From Spirochaetaceae bacterium (lineage in GTDB: Bacteria; Spirochaetota; Spirochaetia; Treponematales; Breznakiellaceae), in NCBI GenBank assembly GCA_031284645.1, contig JAITXS010000124.1:1-6681 (forward strand): 6,681 nucleotides of DNA, written 5' to 3'. A program made the translations under genes and the position numbers. The notes beneath the pieces were generated by a model, which was not told the origin of the DNA, did no database searches, and saw only the letters and a program-made list of their open reading frames with translations. Each line of letters begins with the position of its first letter. Position 1 is the stretch's first letter. Of the stretch, positions 1 through 5,811 are shown one piece after another.

Positions 1-14
1 ATGACTTTGCCCAT
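1..14 (-). CDS. Start of an unidentified gene, cut by the left edge
   Basis: An ATG reading leftward begins at 14 and gives Met-Gly-Lys-Val followed by an incomplete codon AT. On the minus strand it is preceded by AAGGA with 8 bases between that motif and the ATG, which is a good ribosome binding site. It sits 26 bases after the stop of the acidic gene ending at 41, so it is probably the next gene in the same transcript. Four codons cannot identify a product. MGKV with a following Ile would fit DnaK-type starts, but many other proteins begin the same way and nothing around it supports that. Confidence 0.4.
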
Positions 15-40
15 GACGGAATTCCTTGTGTTTTGATAAG

Positions 41-769
41 CTATTGTGCTTCTTTGAAATGGGAACTGCGGCCTAATATCGAATTAACAAGGTTCTTTAC
101 GCCGGGGTCGAGATTTTCATCTTCTTCGCTTTTATCTTCCGGGCTCAAGGTTTTTATATAGGGAATGCCGCCCCGCTCGGCAATAAGGTCATTATCCGTT
201 ATTTTTTTTTCGTCGGCTAAAGGAGCTGTTTCAAAATCCGATTTTTCCTCTAAAGCATAGCCGCCGGATACCGTGTCGTGAATATCAAAGAGATCGTCTT
301 CCGGTGCTGAAATAATTAAATTGATATCTTCGCCGAAATCATGCTCCGGTTTTCTTTCTTTAGGCCGGGAGAATTCTATGTCCATTGCTATTTTGTTGAT
401 ATCCGTGCCTTTATCCGGATCTTCAACGATAGCGGTAGCGCTCTGCTCAATGGGATTCGGCAGCTCCTCCGGGCTAAGCACGGCTAAATCAGTCTCATCG
501 ACTTCCTCAAATTCTTCGACATCATACTGCGGATCTGTTTCCGGTTTTGTTGATTCTTTCATGATTTTTTCTTGCGGGGGAAACAGGTCTTCTGGTCCGG
601 CTGATGGCAGCGTTGTATCGTTCCCGTTTTCATCAAACAGGCCCCCGGACATCATAAAATCACCGTACAATAAATCATCATCAAAATAAGTATCATCGTT
701 GGCGTCTTTCGTGTCTTCAAAGGGGTCGTTTTTTAACAGCCTCATGGTTCTATGTATCTTTTTCTCCAT
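41..769 (-). CDS. Acidic low-complexity protein, 242 residues, unknown function
   Basis: I do not recognise a named family. The protein is rich in Asp and Glu, with a short basic N-terminus (MEKKIHRTMR) and no signal peptide or membrane segment, so it is probably cytoplasmic. Much of residues 15-190 looks disordered, with acidic clusters such as EEFEEVDETDLAVLSPEEL at about 85-103. The C-terminal part, with GGIPYIKTLSPED at 200-212 and LDPGVKNLVNSILG at 220-233, is less acidic and could fold or bind a partner. The start at 769 is chosen because GGAG lies six bases upstream. A TTG four codons earlier (781) is also open but overlaps that ribosome binding site. Its composition resembles the 552-residue protein upstream, and the two bracket the DUF115 pair. 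A run of nine A residues (coding strand) falls in the Asp-Glu-Lys-Lys-Ile stretch at 186-190. The reading frame is secure; the function is unknown. Confidence 0.85.
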   Translation of the reverse strand: MEKKIHRTMRLLKNDPFEDTKDANDDTYFDDDLLYGDFMMSGGLFDENGNDTTLPSAGPEDLFPPQEKIMKESTKPETDPQYDVEEFEEVDETDLAVLSPEELPNPIEQSATAIVEDPDKGTDINKIAMDIEFSRPKERKPEHDFGEDINLIISAPEDDLFDIHDTVSGGYALEEKSDFETAPLADEKKITDNDLIAERGGIPYIKTLSPEDKSEEDENLDPGVKNLVNSILGRSSHFKEAQ

Positions 770-775
770 TTTTTT

Positions 776-779
776 CTCC
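776..779 (-). promoter_or_regulatory. Ribosome binding site GGAG deciding the 769 start
   Basis: On the minus strand GGAG is followed by six A residues and then the ATG at 769. This spacing is near ideal and favours 769 over the in-frame TTG at 781, which contains the first G of the motif. Confidence 0.7.
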
Positions 780-841
780 AATTTTACCCAAATGAAACAA
801 AAAATAAGCGCCCCATTTTGTCCGCTTGACTGCCCCGCGTA

Positions 842-871
842 ATATTAGCATTATCGAATGAAGCTCGGCAA
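842..871 (-). promoter_or_regulatory. Possible sigma-70 promoter for the 242-residue acidic gene
   Basis: In the 182-bp gap between the second DUF115 gene and the acidic gene, the minus strand shows TTGCCG (866-871) and TAATAT (842-847) with an 18-base spacer, each matching four of six consensus bases. A better isolated -10 match, GATAAT, lies at 851-856 but has no partner -35. A perfect TATAAT at 951-956 overlaps the end of the DUF115 gene, also without a clear -35. The gap is long for an operon and shows no convincing terminator hairpin. The acidic gene could therefore be read through from upstream, from its own promoter, or both. This is a weak call. Confidence 0.25.
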
Positions 872-951
872 GCCGTAGCGGGAGAAAAGCCTTGATTCTT
901 ATTTTTTAAAAAATTGCAGGGATGCGAAGCTAAAAATCTATTGTCCCGGGA

Positions 952-2643
952 TTATAAGACATTAACTATCTTTCTTACACAATAATTTTTTACTTCCTCC
1001 ACAAGCTCCCCGCTGCCCAGCGCGGGTTCTAAACGCTTTATCGCCGCAGCTGTCGGCAAAATAGTCGTAAAAATAATTTTTGACAGCGGCGAAAGATTTT
1101 TTATATATGCATCAACATTTTTTTCTAATTTTGGCAGACCTTCAATTTCCTGCTTGTAATTCAGCAGGAATTCTTTTGGACTTATCCGGCTGTTTCCGCT
1201 TAAAAAACCCCCTCCTGCCTCGTTATTATGTGCTAATGTGCCTGATAATACATCATTGTGTTCGTATAGATGAACCTGAGCTCCTGCTCCTTTAACAAGA
1301 TGCATCCTGCACAACGATTGCTTTGATTTTTCCTCAAGATTTTTTCTGTACATTTCAAGAACACGAGTTTCATAATAATATGACTCTCTGTTATCAACAC
1401 GTTTTAATGTTTTATTCTTAAATAAAAAATCACAGAGTTGGGATGCGGAAGGAGCAAAACGGTTTTGTCGTGTATTTAAATACGGATAAAAAAACGCTCC
1501 TTTTGTATATGCCTTTCCCTCAGGATAAGAAAAATCCGCACCGTAAATTTCAATTGTTTGAGCGCCAAGTTTTTCCGCAAGCGATACTGCGGCATATGTT
1601 ACATTTGCCCCGGATGTATCAATAAAAGTAAGTTGTTTAAAATAGTTTGATACATAGTTTGCCAACGGATGAGCACTTGCAAAGAAGATGCTTTGCAAAG
1701 ATCGCGAGTGTAAAAGCGGCGGGCTTGCTAAATCAAGAAAAAGCGTAATATTCTCGGTATTATTTCCCAAAAAATGCAGATAACTGATATGCTGGCAATC
1801 AATAGAAAGGATAGCATCCGGTTTTATGCCCGCGTTCAACAGAGATCCTGCTGCGGTATCTGTTGAAATAATATAAATATCCCCCTGCTTTTTTTTTAAC
1901 TGATCAAGAGAGCTGTCAAGCGAGGGGCCTGCTGCGCAGATTGCTACATGAGCTTTTGGCTCAATGCGGTCACATTGTTTTTCCGTACTAAAAATATTAC
2001 GGATAATATTCGAAAACCACCGTTTGCCGAAATATGCTTGCACCGAATAATCGCTTGATACTTTTTCAAGTGCGCGCTGTATCGTCTCGCGTACCGGAAC
2101 AAAATATTCATCACAGTCACAACGCGGCCTAAGCGGAATAATTCGTATGCCATTATGAAGACAGGGAAAGTAATGTTCGATAATATAATGCTCTATCTCC
2201 TGTTCCGACGGATCGTGCAGCAGGATAAAACGCGGATCAGAAAATAAAAAACTATAATCTTTTGAGCACAGGAGTTCCGCAAGACCGTCAATATCATAAT
2301 CAATGACCATTACTTTCTGAATACCCGGTTTTTTTAACGCAGACTCGGCAAAAAATCCGCCGCCCAAGCCCAAAAAAATAATATAGCCTTCGTCCTTTAT
2401 GGTTGAAGTTAATTTATCAGCTTCTTTTTCAGGTGAAATAAGGCTGTGCAAAAGATGTTCCGTACCGTTTTTATCAACAAAGGCGGGAATTGTTTTTTGT
2501 GTTTTCCCTTCGATAAAGCGATAATGCTTACGATCTGTTTTTGCCGATAATAGTTTTGTGTACAGAGGGGGATTACAGATCGCAAGGGAGATCATGTTTT
2601 TGTCAAAAAAAGAGCTGTTCTGCCTCATCCATGAATGGTCCAT
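952..2643 (-). CDS. DUF115/MptE-like (Maf family) protein, probable flagellin glycosylation factor, 563 residues
   Basis: This is a member of the DUF115 family, often labelled 'motility associated factor glycosyltransferase' or 'MptE-like'. Known Maf members are needed for adding nonulosonic-type sugars to flagellin. That role here is inferred; the MptE (pterin pyrophosphokinase) label comes from archaeal relatives and is unlikely to describe the function. Residues 66-76 (HSLISPEKEAD) begin a Rossmann-like domain with a glycine-rich loop LGLGGGFF at 91-98 and an acidic strand end, VMVIDYDID, at 111-119. The DUF115 core follows: AICAAGPSLD at 234-243, GIKPDAILSIDCQ at 272-284 and YGADFSYPEGKAYTKG at 367-382. 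A C-terminal helical tail follows. No signal peptide or membrane segment is seen. The first ATG (2643) overlaps the upstream gene by 19 bases. A second ATG at 2628 gives a 4-base ATGA overlap and a 558-residue protein; neither has a strong ribosome binding site. Lys-Lys-Lys at 250-252 is encoded within an A9 run. Confidence 0.88.
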   Translation of the reverse strand: MDHSWMRQNSSFFDKNMISLAICNPPLYTKLLSAKTDRKHYRFIEGKTQKTIPAFVDKNGTEHLLHSLISPEKEADKLTSTIKDEGYIIFLGLGGGFFAESALKKPGIQKVMVIDYDIDGLAELLCSKDYSFLFSDPRFILLHDPSEQEIEHYIIEHYFPCLHNGIRIIPLRPRCDCDEYFVPVRETIQRALEKVSSDYSVQAYFGKRWFSNIIRNIFSTEKQCDRIEPKAHVAICAAGPSLDSSLDQLKKKQGDIYIISTDTAAGSLLNAGIKPDAILSIDCQHISYLHFLGNNTENITLFLDLASPPLLHSRSLQSIFFASAHPLANYVSNYFKQLTFIDTSGANVTYAAVSLAEKLGAQTIEIYGADFSYPEGKAYTKGAFFYPYLNTRQNRFAPSASQLCDFLFKNKTLKRVDNRESYYYETRVLEMYRKNLEEKSKQSLCRMHLVKGAGAQVHLYEHNDVLSGTLAHNNEAGGGFLSGNSRISPKEFLLNYKQEIEGLPKLEKNVDAYIKNLSPLSKIIFTTILPTAAAIKRLEPALGSGELVEEVKNYCVRKIVNVL

Positions 2644-3932
2644 CGTTTTTCTTTATCCGATAAATAAAAGACACGCGGAGGATACTTGAGCGCTTCTTTT
2701 TTAAACCAATCTTTATATATTCTATACGAATCGCCTCGATCGAGCGCTTCTGTTCTTTGATAACACATACTATAATAAGGATTAAGCCTGTTCGCATCTT
2801 TCGATAAAAGGATATCAAACGCATACGGACGGGCATGCGATCTGACATCGTTATTTGCAAGATCGAGACCGCTGATATATATATTCCCTGTTGTCCACAA
2901 TAAAGCGAAATCTACGGCGCTTGCCGCGACCGTGCCGCGTGAAGGGAGTGCGTATGGCGGAAGGCCCGCTTTTTTTAACAGCTCATTTTGTTCCGGGCTT
3001 CCGTCCCCAAAGAGCAGTAAGGCCGGCATTGTGTGTTTCTTTTCAATATCCGGGGTGAACCCTGAAAAATCCGAAAGCAGGGCCGCATTTAACGATGCTG
3101 CCACTACTACATTTGTATAGCTACCGTCTTCTTTCATACACTCTCGTATAATTGGATAGAGGTGTAAACGCGCCCAATTCCCGCCGTCGCAGCTGATAAT
3201 AATATCAGGGACAATATGATGATACGCAAGCATCTCAATTGATGATGACACGGCAAGTATATCGTATTGCCCTTCTGCCTTCATCTTTTTTATGGCATAT
3301 ATATCATGTTCCAACGAAGGGCCTGAGGCGCATATGATAATATTTTTATTATTGCATGACTTTAAAAAAACGCTTTTTTCTTGAGAGCTTGCCCGTGTTT
3401 TAATGATGGCGAGATTTTTCTCCGCATTACGCTTCCAGCGCCCGCTAAAGTGTAACATGCTTCTTGTATTCGCATCGGCTCTTTTTATAAAATCAACTGC
3501 TTCTGTTAAGAGGCAGAGATAGCTGCCTGCGTTCAGGGAAAGTGCCGCTCTCCATTCAATTATTTTAATTTTATCAGACTCAATATCTTCTATTTCTTTT
3601 TCTAAAAAATCAGCGCAGCTTATACCAGAAGAAGGTGACCATTCCGCATCCGGTATATTGTTCTGTAAATAGAAAGATGATGTATTGGAGAGCATATATT
3701 CATCAGCTATATGCAGGCTGATAATTTTTGCCGAAGGGCTTTTTTTTCGTAAATAGGGCACAACATAACACAGACCGCATTCAATTAAAATAAAATACGC
3801 TGTGTTATTTTGTAAGGCAAGCGATTCGATATACCGTTCCGCTTCTTTTTCAGGGTTATATACAGAGTGCAATGCCCGCTTCTCTCCCCTGAGCGCAAAG
3901 CGGCAGGCTGAAGAAGGGGAATGCGCTCTCAT
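2625..3932 (-). CDS. Shorter DUF115/MptE-like (Maf family) paralogue, 435 residues
   Basis: This is a second DUF115-family protein, diverged from its downstream neighbour. Shared landmarks in order are LHSVYNPEKEAERYI at 21-35, IIICASGPSLE at 198-208, VPDIIISCDGG at 241-251 and ISGLDLANNDVRSHARPYA at 353-371. The last, with Leu-Asp-Leu-Ala and Ser-His-Ala, is close to the GxDLA...HA pattern of Maf proteins. The glycine-rich loop of the N-terminal nucleotide fold is not kept: where the paralogue has LGLGGGFF, this one has LIECGLCY at 49-56. It also lacks about 45 residues at the N-terminus and a long C-terminal tail. It may be a partner or regulatory subunit, or use a different donor. The start codon shares one base with the stop of the acidic gene (TAATG) and only a weak AGG lies upstream, so translation is probably coupled. 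Glycosylation of flagellin is the likely process by family association; activity is not shown by the sequence. Confidence 0.87.
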   Translation of the reverse strand: MRAHSPSSACRFALRGEKRALHSVYNPEKEAERYIESLALQNNTAYFILIECGLCYVVPYLRKKSPSAKIISLHIADEYMLSNTSSFYLQNNIPDAEWSPSSGISCADFLEKEIEDIESDKIKIIEWRAALSLNAGSYLCLLTEAVDFIKRADANTRSMLHFSGRWKRNAEKNLAIIKTRASSQEKSVFLKSCNNKNIIICASGPSLEHDIYAIKKMKAEGQYDILAVSSSIEMLAYHHIVPDIIISCDGGNWARLHLYPIIRECMKEDGSYTNVVVAASLNAALLSDFSGFTPDIEKKHTMPALLLFGDGSPEQNELLKKAGLPPYALPSRGTVAASAVDFALLWTTGNIYISGLDLANNDVRSHARPYAFDILLSKDANRLNPYYSMCYQRTEALDRGDSYRIYKDWFKKEALKYPPRVFYLSDKEKRWTIHG

Positions 3933-5590
3933 TAAACAAGACCTAATTCCTTGAAAATCTTTTTATAAGTTTCAAATTTTTCGGAAGCGGCAAACTCCCT
4001 GATTTTTTCTTCGGGCAGGGATTCTAAAAGTTCATCCAGATAGACCAGCAGAGTTTTTATCTCATTTTTAAAATTTTCATCGTTAAAATTCTCGTCATTT
4101 TTAATTTCTCTGCTTGCACCCTGCTCCTGATCGAAAGACAACGCTGTCGTATCTGTTTCGCCCTCATCAACAGCGTCCAGAAGCGGCAGCTCAAGATATT
4201 CGCCTTGATCTGTCTGTTCAATAAGCTCTTCATGAAATTCAGCGATTTCGGGAATAGACGCAGCTTCCGACTCAAGGGGAATCTCCTGCTCCGTAAGTAA
4301 GTCGTCTTCCAGATAAGGTATTTCCAATTCCCTGGTTTCTGCATTTACTTCGAGTTCGGGAGCCGTTTCATATTCCGGTTTAAATATGTCGTCTTCACGC
4401 TCTAACTCGACAGAAACAGCTTCTTCTTCCGGAGTATCAATACTTTCACCGTCAAGCTTAAAAGGCTCGCCGGAAATTTCAGATGATTGGGCATCAGCTG
4501 AGACATTTTCCCAAACAGCATCCTCCGACTCAATCAGGGGAAATTCATCCGGCAATGGCAGGTCGAGTATGCGCAACGGATCATCATCCTGCAAAGCATG
4601 TGCTTCGACTGTTTCCCCGTCAATAGTGACATCGCTCTCTTCCTGAAATTCACCTAAAACTTCAGCAGGCTCCTCAAAAACCTCAAGTTCTGTATCGGAC
4701 GTCAAAGAGACTTCGTTTTCTGTATCTGCGGACGGAACCGGAATACTATTTATTTCGCCCTCATCTATATTAACATGGATAGCCTTGTCGAGTTCATCCA
4801 TACTAAGCCCTGCCCTTTCAATGGCGCGGTAAAGCTCATCATCGGTCAAAGCAACCTTTTCTTCTTCGTTTTTATCTTCCAGGGGCAAAAGCTCCTCCGC
4901 TTGCTCACCAAGCGCGGGCTCACTCTTATCTCCGACACTCTCCTCAACAGAAGTTTTTTGAGAATTTTCCCGAATTGTTGAGATTTCATTTTTAAGCGTA
5001 CTTAATTCTGTTTTTAATGCGGAAAGCTCGTCTGAAATTTTAAAAAACAACTCCGGTGGAATAGTGGTGAGGCCCTCGGAATTGACCTCTTTTTGTTTGG
5101 CAGCAGAATCCCCGGCAGCTGATTCAGGGGGCGATTCCTGTTCGACAGGCTCGGTCTCCTCGTTTTTGGCAGGTGTTACATCGACAAGCGGATCCCCTAT
5201 ATCAAATATAATATCGTCAAAGTCTATGTGCCGAGATGTTTCATCAGAGCCAATTTCCGTAAGCGGAGCGGATTCCGCTTCCTCTACGTCTGCTTCCGCC
5301 GCATGAGCTTCATCGGAATAGTCAGGATTTTCTGCAAAAAGAGTATCAAACTCAGCGTTACTCTCTTCGATAATGCTTGAAAATTCCCCGTTTATTCCGG
5401 TTTCTTCGGCAAAGGAGGGTGTACTTATCGTATCCTCAAGCAATTCGTCAAAGTCGGATTCGTCCTTGTTCTCATCAGTAAAAATATCTTCAGGATCATT
5501 TTTTACCCATACACCATACTCATCAAGCTCAAGATCAGACCCGATATCGCTTCTGTCAGTGAAAATTGAAGGTTTTTTACTGCGTTCCAT
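3932..5590 (-). CDS. Large acidic spirochaete-type conserved hypothetical protein, 552 residues
   Basis: This is a very acidic, mostly low-complexity protein with no signal peptide or transmembrane segment. Four more ordered islands stand out. ELDEYGVWVKNDPEDI lies at 21-36. A predicted coiled coil lies at about 177-208 (FFKISDELSALKTELSTLKN, then EISTI). VALTDDELYRAIERAG lies at 246-261. A C-terminal helical module lies at about 507-552, including LLVYLDELLESLPEEKIREF and FETYKKIFKELG. I recall similar islands in Treponema hypothetical proteins, but this is from memory and unverified. The acidic linkers look disordered, so a scaffold or adaptor role is plausible. The start at 5590 is chosen because AGGAGG lies just upstream and a perfect TATAAT box lies at 5619-5624, inside the longer open frame that runs to 5707. 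The gene leads a cluster with two DUF115 genes and its stop overlaps the next start. A near-tandem NDENF repeat sits at 498-507. Confidence 0.88.
   Translation of the reverse strand: MERSKKPSIFTDRSDIGSDLELDEYGVWVKNDPEDIFTDENKDESDFDELLEDTISTPSFAEETGINGEFSSIIEESNAEFDTLFAENPDYSDEAHAAEADVEEAESAPLTEIGSDETSRHIDFDDIIFDIGDPLVDVTPAKNEETEPVEQESPPESAAGDSAAKQKEVNSEGLTTIPPELFFKISDELSALKTELSTLKNEISTIRENSQKTSVEESVGDKSEPALGEQAEELLPLEDKNEEEKVALTDDELYRAIERAGLSMDELDKAIHVNIDEGEINSIPVPSADTENEVSLTSDTELEVFEEPAEVLGEFQEESDVTIDGETVEAHALQDDDPLRILDLPLPDEFPLIESEDAVWENVSADAQSSEISGEPFKLDGESIDTPEEEAVSVELEREDDIFKPEYETAPELEVNAETRELEIPYLEDDLLTEQEIPLESEAASIPEIAEFHEELIEQTDQGEYLELPLLDAVDEGETDTTALSFDQEQGASREIKNDENFNDENFKNEIKTLLVYLDELLESLPEEKIREFAASEKFETYKKIFKELGLV
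4070..4099 (-). repeat. 15-bp near-tandem duplication encoding NDENF twice
   Basis: Codons 498-507 of the 552-residue acidic protein read NDENF-NDENF. The two 15-base units differ at three positions, all third-codon changes (AAT/AAC, GAC/GAT, GAG/GAA), so the repeat is kept at protein level. It marks the junction between the disordered acidic region and the C-terminal helical module. Confidence 0.5.
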
Positions 5591-5594
5591 ACTC

Positions 5595-5600
5595 CCTCCT
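5595..5600 (-). promoter_or_regulatory. Strong ribosome binding site AGGAGG for the 552-residue acidic gene
   Basis: The minus strand reads AGGAGGGAGT directly before the ATG at 5590. This is the strongest Shine-Dalgarno sequence in the window. It decides this start against the upstream in-frame ATG at 5707, which would add 39 residues of unrelated, Cys-containing composition. Confidence 0.8.
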
Positions 5601-5618
5601 GCGGTACAACGCTTTGCA

Positions 5619-5624
5619 ATTATA
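5619..5624 (-). promoter_or_regulatory. Probable -10 box (TATAAT) for the acidic protein/DUF115 operon
   Basis: A perfect TATAAT on the minus strand lies 28 bases upstream of the ATG at 5590, leaving room for a short leader with the AGGAGG site. The -35 side is poor: TTGAGC at 5639-5644 is only 14 bases away, and GCCTTG at 5642-5647 has 17-base spacing but a weak match. It may need an activator, or another sigma factor may act from further upstream. Confidence 0.5.
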
Positions 5625-5726
5625 CAGGACTTTTCCCCGCTCAAGGCACAGAAAACACCGCTTTCCCGAAAAATCTCAATCGTGTTTTTAGATGCCTTTA
5701 AAAACAAAGCGCACTTTTATCTTTTC

Positions 5727-5734
5727 TTATCGGC
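5727..5734 (-). promoter_or_regulatory. Sigma-28-like -10 motif GCCGATAA
   Basis: The minus strand carries GCCGATAA, identical to the consensus -10 of FliA (sigma-28) flagellar promoters, 137 bases upstream of the acidic gene at 5590. The expected TAAA element 15 bases further upstream is replaced by CATA, so only half of the promoter is convincing. A flagellar promoter would suit a flagellin glycosylation operon, which makes this worth recording despite the missing half. Confidence 0.3.
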
Positions 5735-5755
5735 TTATCTTAGCCCTAATATGAG

Positions 5756-5787
5756 CTGCCCTGCAATGGGGACGGTTCATCGGGCAG
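5756..5787. repeat. Inverted repeat CTGCCC / GGGCAG in the gap after the exonuclease
   Basis: CTGCCC at 5756-5761 and GGGCAG at 5782-5787 are perfect 6-base inverted arms around a 20-base interior. The interior contains GGGGACGGTTC. No T-run follows on either strand, so it is not a standard intrinsic terminator. It may be a remnant of a dispersed repeat or a protein-binding site. The plus-strand TATAAT at 5788-5793 directly abuts the right arm but has no -35 and no plus-strand gene after it. Confidence 0.35.
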
Positions 5788-5811
5788 TATAATACGTACG
5801 GATTTCCCTGT

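Noticed and set aside
1..14. Naming the left-edge gene dnaK from MGKV
   Set aside because: Four residues and an incomplete codon are not evidence, and no grpE or dnaJ is adjacent in the window.
321..689. Plus-strand open frames opposite the acidic genes (for example 321-689, 4386-4646, 5064-5306)
   Set aside because: They are Ser-rich mirror frames produced by the Asp/Glu-rich codons on the minus strand, with no ribosome binding sites or recognisable domains.
826..854. Plus-strand promoter-like TTGACT, 17-base spacer, CATTAT
   Set aside because: The spacing and -35 are good, but no plus-strand gene follows. The downstream ATG at 858 reaches a stop after six codons. It may be chance or an antisense start; without expression data it is not called.
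901..914. ATTTTTTAAAAAAT palindrome as a terminator of the DUF115 operon
   Set aside because: It is an A/T-only symmetric run with no GC stem. The nearby GGGA/TCCC pairing is only four bases with a long loop.
2603..2860. Minus-strand 85-codon open frame spanning the junction of the two DUF115 genes
   Set aside because: It lies in another frame over sequence already explained by two well-supported genes and has basic, random-looking composition. It is not a sign of a frameshift, because both DUF115 proteins read through with family motifs intact.
5591..5707. N-terminal extension of the large acidic protein to an ATG at 5707 (39 extra residues)
   Set aside because: The ATG at 5590 has AGGAGG directly upstream, and the extension would cover a perfect TATAAT box. 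The added residues are basic and Cys-containing, unlike the rest of the protein.
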